Part shown: positions 26,145-34,510 of the stretch, in pieces
How the letters are laid out: every line of letters begins with the position of its first letter
Position numbering within the stretch: the first letter of the stretch is position 1
Assembly: GCA_963788205.1 (NCBI GenBank)
Contig: CAWBGG010000005.1
Coordinates: forward strand, 124,001-188,000
DNA from: CAVVMA01 sp963788205
Lineage (GTDB): Bacteria; Desulfobacterota; Binatia; Binatales; Binataceae
Direction of reading: 5' to 3'
DNA: 64,000 nucleotides
Position numbers and translations under genes: made by a program
Notes under the pieces: model-generated
Database searches by the model: none
The model's input: only the letters and a program-made list of their open reading frames with translations
Told to the model about the DNA's origin: nothing

Positions 26145-26867
26145 CTAGGCGTGCGGCGTGCGATAGCGGGCCAGGGTTTCCGCGATCACGCGCAGGACCT
26201 CGCGATTGGCGATCATCCCTACGTGCGTGCCCGGCACTTCCACGTTGGGCTCGCCCGCTTTAACGCAACTGTGGGGGATTACCACGCCGTCGTCGCGGCT
26301 CCATAGCGAGTAGGCCGCGACACTGGCCGGCAGCGTGGTGCCGACGTTGCGCACGTACTCGCAGCCGCAATCCTGCGTCAGGCATCCGGGCCGTTTCGCA
26401 TACAGCGCGCGCGACAGGCGGAGCATCAGATGCACCCCAGCGGTCGCGCTCTCCAGGGTCGTAGCACCGACCGGTGTGCCCAGCGTGATCACCAGGTCGG
26501 CGATTTCCGGAGCGCGGCGCGCCAGCTCGCGCGCCATAAAGCCGCCGCGGCTGTGACCGATCACGGCTAGTGGCCGGCGATGTTTCGCGCGCTGGCGGCG
26601 GGCCGATTTGATCAGGTCTGCGATCGTCTCTTCGCCGCAGCGGTTGTTGATTCCCAATCCCCAGGTGCGCACGTCATAATCCAGCCGGGCCAGGTCGCGC
26701 CGCAGGATGAACAGCGAGGCATCGTTGCCCCACAGGCCCGGGACCAGCAGCACGCCACTGCCGTCGCCGTGGGGAAGGCCGTCGTCCCATAGCCGCCCGA
26801 GCGCGCCGATGAACTCGGTTCCCGACCACATCTCACCTATCAGAGCGCCCAACCGCATTCGCGCCAT
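26145..26867 (-). CDS. Alpha/beta-hydrolase (esterase/lipase-like)
   Basis: 240 residues. VLLVPGLWGND forms the oxyanion-hole loop, VIGHSRGG is the nucleophile elbow (Ser), WSRDDGVVIPHSC supplies an Asp, and GTHVGMI the likely catalytic His. Together they form a Ser-Asp-His triad in the order of triacylglycerol-lipase-like hydrolases. No signal peptide; probably cytoplasmic. Divergent from the GH13 gene across an 82-bp spacer that contains two palindromes. Confidence 0.82.
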   Translation of the reverse strand: MARMRLGALIGEMWSGTEFIGALGRLWDDGLPHGDGSGVLLVPGLWGNDASLFILRRDLARLDYDVRTWGLGINNRCGEETIADLIKSARRQRAKHRRPLAVIGHSRGGFMARELARRAPEIADLVITLGTPVGATTLESATAGVHLMLRLSRALYAKRPGCLTQDCGCEYVRNVGTTLPASVAAYSLWSRDDGVVIPHSCVKAGEPNVEVPGTHVGMIANREVLRVIAETLARYRTPHA

Positions 26868-26886
26868 TGATCAGGTTCTCCCCGGC

Positions 26887-26928
26887 GGGTTAGTTAACCC
26901 TTGGGCTTTCCCCTGCGCAGGGGAAGCC
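26887..26928. promoter_or_regulatory. Two adjacent palindromes between divergent genes
   Basis: GGGTTAGTTAACCC (26887-26900; 6-bp arms) is followed directly by a longer palindrome whose perfect core is TTCCCCTGCGCAGGGGAA (26908-26925), extended to GGCT/AGCC outside. Both lie in the spacer between the esterase (start 26867) and the alpha-glucosidase (start 26950). They could be operators for a regulator of either gene, or a REP-like stem-loop. Confidence 0.5.
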
Positions 26929-26949
26929 GAAACGGAGCGAACCGTCACG

Positions 26950-28560
26950 ATGAGCCATCGCACGATGAACCCTCCCTGGTGGCAAACCGCTGTATTCTAC
27001 CAGATTTACCCGCGAAGTTTCGCCGACTCCAACGGCGACGGAATCGGCGACCTGGACGGCATCACCGCGCGCCTGGATTATCTCAACGACGGCACCGGCA
27101 AGTCGCTGGGCATCGACGCGATCTGGCTGAGCCCGATCAATCCCTCCCCGCTCAAGGATTGGGGCTACGATGTGAGCGACTATTGCGGGATCCATCCCGA
27201 TCTCGGCGACCTGCCGAGCTTCGACCGGATGCTCACCGAGGCGCATCGGCGCAATATCCGGGTGATCCTCGACCTGGTGCCGAATCACACCTCGGACCAG
27301 CATCCGTGGTTCGTCGCGTCGCGATCCTCGCGGAGCAATCCCAAGCGCGACTGGTACATCTGGGTTGAGGGCCAGCCCGATGGGCCGCCCAACAACTGGC
27401 TCAGCGCCTTTGGCGGACCGGCATGGGAGTACGACGCAGCCACCGCCTCGTGGTACATGCACTCGTTCCTCGCCGGTCAGCCCGACCTCAACTATCGCAA
27501 TCCCGAGGTGGTCGCCGCGATGCACGCTGTGATCGGATTCTGGCTCGACCGCGGCGTAGACGGTTTTCGGGTCGATGTGATCTCGTACCTGATGAAAGAC
27601 GCCGCGCTGCGCGACAATCCACCGCGGACTGATTCGAGCATCTTTACCCGCCGCGATCCGCAGGGCCAGCAGCTTCATCTATATGACCAGGAGTTGCCCG
27701 AAACGCACGACGTGATTCGCGGCTTTCGCAGCGTGCTCGACCGCTATCGCGACCGCATGATGGTCGGCGAGGTGTGGGTGCGCGAGCAGCACGCACTCGC
27801 GGCGTTCCTGCGGCCCGATCAGATCCAGCTCGCGTTCAACTTCCGTTTCTTCATGTGCCCGTGGGAAGCCGCGGCATTCCGCAGTGTGATCGAAGAGAGC
27901 GAAGATATCCTGCCGCCGCAGGGCGGCGCGTGGCCGACTTACACGCTCTCCAATCATGACTTTCCGCGCCATATCAGCCGCTACCAGAGCGGCGCCGAGA
28001 CCGAGGCGCGAGCACGCGCCGCAATCGTGATGCTGCTGACGCTGCGCGGCACGCCCTTTTTGTATTACGGCGAGGAAATCGGGATGCGCGATGTGAACGT
28101 GCCGTTCTTTGCCTCGCGCGACAAGGTCGGGCGCGACGGATTCCGCACGCCGATGCAATGGTCTCGCAGCGGTGGCTTCACCACGGCGGACCAGCCGTGG
28201 CTGCCGATGGGCGATTGCGCGGCGATCAATGTCGAGTTGCAACGCGACGACGATCGTTCGTTGCTGTCGTTCTATCGCCGCCTGATCCGATTGCGCAAGA
28301 AAACTCCCGCGCTGCTCGAAGGATCGTATCGCGCGCTGCCGGCGCCGGACGATTGCCTCGCGTTCTGTCGCGAGCGCCCCGATGGAAACAGCAGCCAGCG
28401 CGTGATGGTCGCGATCAACTTCGCCGATGCGGCCCGTCGCTTCGATGCGCCACCCGGCACGATACTGCTGAGCACGATAGACGGTCGCGAGCGCGAGCGC
28501 GTCGGCGGCTCGCTGGCCCTGTCAGCCAACGAAGCAGTGATAATCGAATTGTCGCGGTGA
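26950..28560 (+). CDS. GH13 alpha-glucosidase/oligo-1,6-glucosidase-like
   Basis: 536 residues from ATG 26950 (MSHRTMNPPWWQTAVFYQIY), where homologues begin; an upstream in-frame extension would run into the divergent esterase gene. GH13 regions are all visible: DLVPNHTS, GFRVDVISYL (nucleophile Asp209), MVGEVWV (acid/base Glu274) and SNHDFPRH (Asp337). The triad and the QIYPRSFADSNGDGIGDL opening fit alpha-glucosidases and oligo-1,6-glucosidases that hydrolyse maltose/isomaltose-type sugars. No signal peptide, so intracellular. Divergent from the esterase gene. Confidence 0.92.
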   Translation: MSHRTMNPPWWQTAVFYQIYPRSFADSNGDGIGDLDGITARLDYLNDGTGKSLGIDAIWLSPINPSPLKDWGYDVSDYCGIHPDLGDLPSFDRMLTEAHRRNIRVILDLVPNHTSDQHPWFVASRSSRSNPKRDWYIWVEGQPDGPPNNWLSAFGGPAWEYDAATASWYMHSFLAGQPDLNYRNPEVVAAMHAVIGFWLDRGVDGFRVDVISYLMKDAALRDNPPRTDSSIFTRRDPQGQQLHLYDQELPETHDVIRGFRSVLDRYRDRMMVGEVWVREQHALAAFLRPDQIQLAFNFRFFMCPWEAAAFRSVIEESEDILPPQGGAWPTYTLSNHDFPRHISRYQSGAETEARARAAIVMLLTLRGTPFLYYGEEIGMRDVNVPFFASRDKVGRDGFRTPMQWSRSGGFTTADQPWLPMGDCAAINVELQRDDDRSLLSFYRRLIRLRKKTPALLEGSYRALPAPDDCLAFCRERPDGNSSQRVMVAINFADAARRFDAPPGTILLSTIDGRERERVGGSLALSANEAVIIELSR

Positions 28561-28580
28561 ACCCGCGCCGATTCTGACGC

Positions 28581-29534
28581 TCAGGGCGCGGCTTCCTCGC
28601 GCTCCCATCGTGCGGTGGATTCCGCGATCCCGTCTTCGATCGACGCGAAGCTCGCTGTGAAGCCCGCCGCGCGGAGCCCTGAAATGTCGGCCTCGGTGAA
28701 GCTTTGGTACTTCCCTCGCAGACTATCGGGAAACGGAAAATACTCGATTTGGCCTTTATTCCCCAGCGACTTGATCAACGCTCTCGCCACGTCGTTGAAG
28801 CTGGGGCTCGCTCCCGTTCCCACGTTGAAGATTCCCTTGACCGTCGGGCCGCCGGCGAAAAAGCGGTTGACGCTGACCACGTCGCCCACGAACACGAAGT
28901 CGCGCCGCTGCTCGCCGGGGCCGAAGCCGTCCGTCCCCTCGAACAGCCGCGCGCGACCGTGATCCTTCAACTGCCGATAGAGCTGGTACACCATCGAGGC
29001 CATCTTGCCCTTATGATGTTCGCGCGGCCCGTACACATTGAAGTAGCGCAATCCGGCCACGGTGCTCTGCGCTTCGCCCATCCGCACGCGAACGTGATTG
29101 TCGAAAGCCAGCTTGGAGAGCGCGTAGAGGTTCAGCGGCCGTTCGTCGGCCGGAATGGCACGCCACGATCGTCCCGCGCCATAGACCGCGGCGCTCGAAG
29201 CATAGACCAGCGGTGCCTTCCGTTCGATTGCGAAATCCAAAATGCGCTTCGAAAATGTGAAGTTGTTTTCCATCATGTAGGCGCCGTCGGCCAAGGTCGT
29301 GTCGGCACACGCACCCTGATGGAAGATGACCTCGATCGGCTCGCGCAAACTCCTGGCGGCCATCGCCGCCAGAAACTCATCCGGCGGCATGAAGTCCGAG
29401 AAGCGCAGGTCGCGCAGATTGCGGAAATTTTCCGCCAGCCGGTCGACGATCAAAATGTCGGCCTCGCCGCCGGCGTTGAGAGCGCCCACCAGGTTGCTCC
29501 CCATGAAGCCCGCTCCTCCCGTGACGATGATCAT
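28581..29534 (-). CDS. hldD: ADP-L-glycero-D-manno-heptose 6-epimerase
   Basis: 317 residues, extended SDR. NAD-binding TGGAGFMGSNLV at the N-terminus; HQGACADTT, SSAAVYG, Tyr/Lys pair in LYALSKLAFD, and the family signature YGPREHHKGKMASM. Produces ADP-L-glycero-D-manno-heptose for the LPS inner core, which identifies the host as LPS-bearing. The stop of the deoxyhypusine synthase-like gene lies 22 bp upstream of the hldD start, so both may be cotranscribed. Confidence 0.94.
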   Translation of the reverse strand: MIIVTGGAGFMGSNLVGALNAGGEADILIVDRLAENFRNLRDLRFSDFMPPDEFLAAMAARSLREPIEVIFHQGACADTTLADGAYMMENNFTFSKRILDFAIERKAPLVYASSAAVYGAGRSWRAIPADERPLNLYALSKLAFDNHVRVRMGEAQSTVAGLRYFNVYGPREHHKGKMASMVYQLYRQLKDHGRARLFEGTDGFGPGEQRRDFVFVGDVVSVNRFFAGGPTVKGIFNVGTGASPSFNDVARALIKSLGNKGQIEYFPFPDSLRGKYQSFTEADISGLRAAGFTASFASIEDGIAESTARWEREEAAP

Positions 29535-29556
29535 GCGCGTTACGCCGGTCGCGACG

Positions 29557-30609
29557 TTAGCCGCGTGATTCGAGCGCGCGGCCGAGCCGGCGCGGCTGGC
29601 GCTGTTTCCAGCCGCCCTTATGGTACGCGTAGCCCGCGATCAGCGGCAGCGCAATGGTGGCTTCGCAGTAAACCATCTGCTCCCAGGTGGTATCGACCTT
29701 GCCCCAACTGCTGGCCTCCTTGAGCGTGCTGCCGGAGAGCGCGCCGTCGCGCACGTCGGCCACGGTAATCTGGATAGCGTACTTGTGCATCGGGACCTCG
29801 CGTCCCAGAATTTCCGCAGCGACCACGATGTCCTGGGCGAAGTTCTTGGGCACGCCGCCGCCGATCATGAGCAGGCCGGTATGCTCGCAATTGAGCTTCA
29901 CGCGCGTCAGCTCGAGGAAGTCGCCCGCGCTGTCGATCGTGACCTTGGCGCTCTTACCGCGCGCGGCCTGATGCGCCACCAGGCCGAAACCCGCCGAACA
30001 ATCGCTGAACGCCGGACAGAAGATCGGCACGTCTTCGCGAAACGCCTCCAGGACTATGCTCGCGCCGCTGCGCGCCTCGACCTCCGACAGATACCGGCCC
30101 ATCTCCGCGATGAACTCGCGCGACGTATACGGCCTGGGTTCCAAGCGGTCGGCGATCTTGCGGATGGTCTCGTCGCAGACTCTAAGCTCGTCCTCGTCGA
30201 TCAGCGTGTCGTAGATCCGGTCGATACGCAGCTCGCGCAGCTTGTCATCGTCCATCCCAGCCTTGAAGCGGTCGGGCGCGAGGTAATGGCCATAGCCAAG
30301 CGCTTCGAAAAAGTCCTGGTCGACGATGTTCGCGCCGCTGCTCACGACCGCGTCGACCATGCGGTTGCGAATCATGTCGGTGAACACTTTCTTGAGGCCG
30401 GCGCTGATCAGCGAGCCGGCCAGGCACAGGATCACGGCGCAGCTTTCGTCGCGCAGCATCCGATCGTAGATACCGGCCGCGCGAGAGAGGTCGCGCGCGC
30501 TGTAGGCCATGTGGCTCATCGCTTCGACCACGGGCACCACGTCGTGGGCCGTGATGTCATAGTGCTCGATTCTTTCGCGGAGCAGACTTTCCCTGGTTGC
30601 CGTCGTCAT
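29557..30609 (-). CDS. Deoxyhypusine synthase-family protein (probable homospermidine synthase)
   Basis: 350 residues from ATG 30609 (MTTATRESLL); an upstream ATG 30639 is possible. Rossmann-like NAD-binding segments (CLAGSLISAGLKKVF, SGANIVDQDFFEA, LMIGGGVPKNFAQDIV) and the active-site region LKEASSWGKVDTTWEQ, in which Lys304 matches the catalytic Lys of deoxyhypusine synthase. Bacteria lack the eIF5A acceptor; bacterial homologues such as cyanobacterial SpeY are known to make homospermidine from putrescine and spermidine. That role is inferred here. It precedes hldD. Confidence 0.85.
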   Translation of the reverse strand: MTTATRESLLRERIEHYDITAHDVVPVVEAMSHMAYSARDLSRAAGIYDRMLRDESCAVILCLAGSLISAGLKKVFTDMIRNRMVDAVVSSGANIVDQDFFEALGYGHYLAPDRFKAGMDDDKLRELRIDRIYDTLIDEDELRVCDETIRKIADRLEPRPYTSREFIAEMGRYLSEVEARSGASIVLEAFREDVPIFCPAFSDCSAGFGLVAHQAARGKSAKVTIDSAGDFLELTRVKLNCEHTGLLMIGGGVPKNFAQDIVVAAEILGREVPMHKYAIQITVADVRDGALSGSTLKEASSWGKVDTTWEQMVYCEATIALPLIAGYAYHKGGWKQRQPRRLGRALESRG

Positions 30610-30793
30610 AGCGGTCGCGCGCCTCCAGTCAGCATTCATCGGCCTCGCGTAACGCAAGGATAACGATCGCGGGGCGCGCCGGCAAAGCAAGCACGACGCC
30701 CTGCGCCTTGAATCGCTCACCACCCTGTGCGCTAATGGGCTCGCGGGACCAAGCGCCGCGCACCGCACGCCGCCTCACAGGAGCAATCGCGCC

Positions 30794-31006
30794 ATGGTCG
30801 AAAAAACTATCAAGCTCACCGGCATCTCGGCCAACTCGATAGAAGACGCGGTGCAACTGGCGGTATCGCGCGCGGGCGTGACGATCTCGGGAATCCACAG
30901 CGCGCTGGTCAACGAAGTTTCAGCCACCGTCGAGAACAACCAGGTCGTGCGATGGAAAGTAACGGTCAGCCTTACTTTCCAGGTGAAGGATCAAATTCAC
31001 GAGTGA
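30794..31006 (+). CDS. Dodecin family flavin-binding protein
   Basis: 70 residues. The dodecin pattern is complete: KTIKLTGISANSIEDAVQLAVSRAG (helix), then three beta strands SGIHSALVNEVSATVENNQVVRWKVTVSLTFQV. Dodecins assemble into dodecamers that store riboflavin or FMN in the cytoplasm. ATG 30794 has AGGAGCAATCGCGCC upstream. It begins 185 bp from the divergent deoxyhypusine synthase gene and precedes an MBL-fold gene on the same strand. Confidence 0.92.
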   Translation: MVEKTIKLTGISANSIEDAVQLAVSRAGVTISGIHSALVNEVSATVENNQVVRWKVTVSLTFQVKDQIHE

Positions 31007-31061
31007 GTGAAACATCACTCGCCGCGCTGCATGTGCGCAACAGCGGCAGCGGAGCTTGCCA

Positions 31062-32058
31062 GTGGCGTCAAAAGTAGTCGAAGTTCATCCCGGCATCTTC
31101 GAGATTTTCCTGCCGCTCCCGATGCGGCCGACGATCATCAACGTCTACCTCATCGATTGCCGCGGTGCGTGGGCGCTGGTCGACACCGGCATGAACACCA
31201 CCGACAGCATGGCCGCGCTCGAAGACGGCTTCAACCAAGTCGGCATCGGGATCAAAGATCTCGAACGTCCTGATCAGCACGCATCACCATATCGATCACT
31301 TCGGCGCCTCGGGAGAGATTCAGCGCCGCAGCCGCGCGCGGGTCCATCTGCACGAGCTCGAGCTCGAGCGCGCCAACCACATGTTGGCGTTCGGCACCAT
31401 GGCGATGGTCGATCGGCCCGAAGCGCGATCATTTTTCACCAGCCACGGTTTTCCGATCGACGATTTTCCGGCGCAGGGGATGCGGCCCTCATGGCTCGGC
31501 ACCTCGCTTTACAGTCCCGCCACCAAGCTCGACCGGACGATCGCCGACGGCGACATCATTGCGGTCGGCGAACGCCAGCTCGAAGTGGTGTGGACTCCGG
31601 GCCATGCGCCGGGACACAACGTCATTTATCTGCGCCGCGAAAAGGTGATGATCGTCGGCGATCACCTGCTGCCGAAAATCACGCCCCACGTGGGAATTTA
31701 TCCCGACACCACCGGCAATCCGCTCGGTGATTTCATCGCCTCGCAGCGCAAGGTGCAACGCTTCAACGTCGAGTTGGTGCTGCCCGCGCACGGCGGCGTC
31801 TTCCACGATCATCGCCATCGCGCCAACCAGCTAATCGAGCACCACCGCTATCGCGAGTCCGAAATGCTGGATCTGATTCGCAAGCGGCCGCAGACTGCAT
31901 TCGAGGTGGCGCAGCAGGTGTTCGGCACCGAGGAGCGGCCGATCTTCCATGTGATGGCAGCGACCTTCGAGACTCTGGCCCATCTCGAATACTCCTGCCG
32001 CGAAGGACGCGCGCGGAAGGCTGAGATGGGCGACAAAATCGTCTTCACGGCGCAATGA
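31062..32058 (+). CDS. MBL-fold metallohydrolase, interrupted by a +1 frameshift
   Basis: The N-terminal frame encodes VVEVHPGIFEIFLPLPMRPTIINVYLI...ALVDTG; the zinc motif THHHIDHFG (HxHxDH) and the remainder lie in another frame. Removing one base near 31267 joins them into a 331-residue protein. The rest has the second half of the metallo-beta-lactamase fold (TPGHAPGHN, GDHLLPKITPH, VLPAHGG, H and D zinc ligands) and a C-terminal winged segment. Start GTG 31062 has GGAG at 31051. Glyoxalase II-like or thioesterase-like chemistry is plausible; the substrate is unknown. The break may be a sequencing error. Confidence 0.82.
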
Positions 32059-32206
32059 ACTCCTCGAAACGGTCTTGCGCCGCTTGCCCGAAGGTTTGAT
32101 AATTGGCCCGACCGCGTGTATGTTGGCGCTGCTTTTGAGTCGGGGGAGGAACGCGCTGTTTGCCTTTCGATACGGGTGGGCGGTGTTCAGACTGAAGGAG
32201 GAATTC

Positions 32207-32569
32207 ATGAAGAACACGATCGCGTTGGCGCTGGCTTCGGGGCTATCCGTGATTGTTGCGGGATGTGCGGCTGGAGGTGCGGGAAGCGCGGGCGGGGGAG
32301 CCGCTGGCACTTCAGTGGCTTCCGGGGGAAGCGAGATCAGGAACTTCAATCTTGAAGTCAAATGTCCCGGAATTCACTACTTAAAGAGTCACGGCAAGAG
32401 CGATTCGGACATCATGGAGCAATTGCAAGTCGAACAGTCCGACATCGACGCGTGTGAGGCTTGGGCTGCTGCTCAGCCTAAGGGATACGTGCCGCCTCCG
32501 CCGGCTGGAGTCGCGGCTGTCGCTCCGGCTCCCGCGGCGGTAGCCGCTCCGCCTGCCACCAAGCAGTAG
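32207..32569 (+). CDS. Small outer-membrane-type lipoprotein, function unknown
   Basis: 120 residues from ATG 32207, preceded by a strong AAGGAGG site (32195-32201). Signal peptide ends in the lipobox VIVAGC. After a Gly/Ala/Ser linker a conserved-looking helix follows (FNLEVKCPGIHYLKSHGKSDSDIMEQL...SDIDACEAW), then a Pro/Ala-rich tail. The two Cys in the mature helix could form a disulfide. No family recognised. Confidence 0.65.
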   Translation: MKNTIALALASGLSVIVAGCAAGGAGSAGGGAAGTSVASGGSEIRNFNLEVKCPGIHYLKSHGKSDSDIMEQLQVEQSDIDACEAWAAAQPKGYVPPPPAGVAAVAPAPAAVAAPPATKQ

Positions 32570-32639
32570 CGCCTTCGAGCGTATCGGTCGGGCCGTTGCG
32601 GAGGCGCCGCTGCGGCTTGGCAGCGGCTTGCCTGAAAAC

Positions 32640-32688
32640 GAACGAAGCGGCGTAGCGTGCCCGTAAGCACGCGCGCCGCTTTTCGTTC
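32640..32688. terminator. Long hairpin, probable bidirectional terminator
   Basis: GAACGAAGCGGCG (32640-32652) pairs with CGCCGCTTTTCGTTC (32674-32688) around an inner GCGTGC/GCACGC stem. It lies between two convergent genes (lipoprotein ending 32569, hypothetical protein ending 32754). The T-runs are short, so efficiency is uncertain. Confidence 0.55.
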
Positions 32689-32753
32689 TGTCCTATGCGT
32701 TGTGAAATTCCGCGATCGGAATCAGGCGCGATCCGAATCGGGATTATTCGAGC

Positions 32754-33197
32754 TCAGACTGCCTGAGACATCCGCCGGCTTCGCCGCTGCGCAGGCGCGC
32801 TGATCCGGCCGGCTCGCACCACTGGCGAGCGACGGGCCAGCCGCCGCGGAGAGGAACCGGCCAGTTGCTGGGTGCGCCAGTCGAGCAGCCCGCGGCGCAG
32901 GAACTTGGGCTCGATTCCCAGGGTCTCGCAAACCGTATCGAACGAGAAGGGGCCTTCCCCACCCTCGTTGCACAACCACTCTTCAGCCTCGGAGAACAGG
33001 CGCTTGCGCGGCCCGCCCTTGGCGTCGGAGTTGTTCTGGAAACATCTGAGCGCGTCCTCGAGAAGCGCCAGCATCAGCCGCTTGACCGGCCGCAGCGCAC
33101 TGTCGTCGCGCCGGGAGTCGTAGTACTGGTCTGGAGTAATTACGTCAGGTACCAGCAATGGTCCGAGAGCCCCGTTTTCCCATTCCATTTTGAGCAA
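32754..33197 (-). CDS. Conserved hypothetical protein (unrecognised family)
   Basis: 147 residues. An acidic N-terminus, then a helical block PVKRLMLALLEDALRCFQNN and FSEAEEWLCNEGGEGPFSFDTVCETLGIEPKFLRRGLL, whose strong pattern suggests a small conserved DNA- or RNA-associated domain. The tail is Arg-rich (RRLARRSPVVRAGRISAP), which fits nucleic-acid binding. I recall similar proteins in Deltaproteobacteria but cannot name the family. An ATG three codons downstream could be the start. Confidence 0.6.
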   Translation of the reverse strand: MLKMEWENGALGPLLVPDVITPDQYYDSRRDDSALRPVKRLMLALLEDALRCFQNNSDAKGGPRKRLFSEAEEWLCNEGGEGPFSFDTVCETLGIEPKFLRRGLLDWRTQQLAGSSPRRLARRSPVVRAGRISAPAQRRSRRMSQAV

Positions 33198-33641
33198 CCC
33201 TCCTCACTTCGCGCTACCGGATGGTCCCCTGAGACGCCGCCGGCTCGCAGGCTTGGTCTCATGCAGAAGCAACACTTATGCCTAAAGTCTGAGCGCATCT
33301 GCTATCAACACGCAAGCCAGTTTCAAGCTGCAAAAGTGCGATGGATCAGCCTACCGGTTCGCGTTCTGCGAGAACTTTTGCGTTTTGCAAACCGGATTAC
33401 GTGCGGAAGGTCCCGGAATTGGCACCTCAAGGCTCCCTTTTCGCGACGCTCATTGACTGCTTACGCAGGATTTCACCTGCACATCAGACGGGCACGGACT
33501 GCATAGGAGATCAGATGGTTCCGGGGTTCCTGTTGCAGCAGCGAATCATCGGCTGCTCCAGACGCCACCGCCGCTGTCAGCCGAGCTACCGAACTGCTCA
33601 AACCCGCAAAAGAATCGCTTCGGGAAACCGGAAATACCTGC
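33198..33641. other. Intergenic region without a recognisable gene
   Basis: 444 bp between two minus-strand genes. It should carry the promoter for the 147-residue hypothetical gene. A small inverted repeat GTTCTGCGAGAAC (33363-33375) is visible. No tRNA, repeat or credible coding sequence was seen; open frames here have no family signal. Confidence 0.5.
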
Positions 33642-34307
33642 CTACTGGATGGTCCCGGAGCCGCCGCCGTCCGATCCGCCGGGACCGAGTTTGCGCTCTT
33701 CGAGGCGAAAGCTCAGCACGTCCAACAGGCATCTGGCGCGCAAGTTGAGCGCCTCCAGCAGGGTCTGTTTTTCGAGCGCGGTCAGATCGAGGTGGAAACA
33801 GAGAAAGTTGACCAGATCGCTCCCCCGCAAACCCCCTTCCTCCACCGCAACCCGCCAGGTCTCGATAGCGGAATCGCCGATATAGCTGACCAGCATCGTA
33901 CGCAGCGATCTCATCCCCTCATCGTCGAGGTCCAGGGCCTGCGGTTTCACCGGACACCAGTCCACCTTGGCCCGGCGAAAGGAACGATCGCGCAGTTCAT
34001 GGGCGATTCGGAACTCAGCGAGCCCTTCGAGCACCAGATTGAACCGTCCGTCGGGCAGGCGCACCAGACTGCCGATCCGCCCCGCGCATCCGACGGCGAA
34101 AATATCGGGATACTCGTAGTAGTCGCGTTCCCAATCGCCCTTGAGCAGCATCATTCCGATTACGCCCTCGGCTGGTCCGACCTCGGCGACCATCTCGCGA
34201 TAGCGCGGCTCGAAGATATGCAACGGGACCCTCACGCCTGGAAACATCACCAGGTTGGGAAGGGGAAAAATCGGGATGATGGGCGGGAGTTGCTCGATGG
34301 TGCCCAC
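33642..34307 (-). CDS. LON substrate-binding domain protein
   Basis: 221 residues. Contains only the N-terminal LON domain: PIFPLPNLVMFPGVRVPLHIFEPRYREMV, then IGMMLLKGDW, VGCAGRI and a helical C-terminal part. The AAA+ and protease domains of Lon are absent, as in the family of small YcaQ/LonRF-like single-domain proteins. Its molecular role is unknown; probably a peptide- or substrate-binding cytoplasmic protein. Ends in a Gly-rich tail. Confidence 0.88.
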   Translation of the reverse strand: MGTIEQLPPIIPIFPLPNLVMFPGVRVPLHIFEPRYREMVAEVGPAEGVIGMMLLKGDWERDYYEYPDIFAVGCAGRIGSLVRLPDGRFNLVLEGLAEFRIAHELRDRSFRRAKVDWCPVKPQALDLDDEGMRSLRTMLVSYIGDSAIETWRVAVEEGGLRGSDLVNFLCFHLDLTALEKQTLLEALNLRARCLLDVLSFRLEERKLGPGGSDGGGSGTIQ

Positions 34308-34510
34308 GGGATAGACGCGAGTCGAACCGGAAAACGATCGTCCCTGATTGCTGACGAAAGAAGTTTACACTCAGGCCCCCGCCGAGACTACCGCGGCGCG
34401 GAACCTTGACGGGCCAATCGAAACTTGATTCATGCTTCTCAAGGGCTCTCTCATCAATCAACGCCTGGTTGCAGCCTCCGAATCTTCGGGGGTTGGGGAA
34501 GGAGGATGTC

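Noticed and set aside
26707..26949. Upstream extension of the GH13 gene
   Set aside because: It overlaps the divergent esterase gene and lacks GH13 homology; homologues begin at MSHRTMNPPWWQ-like sequence.
33341..33748. 135-codon open frame in the intergenic region
   Set aside because: Composition is random-like, no ribosome site or motif, and it runs into the LON-domain gene on the other strand.
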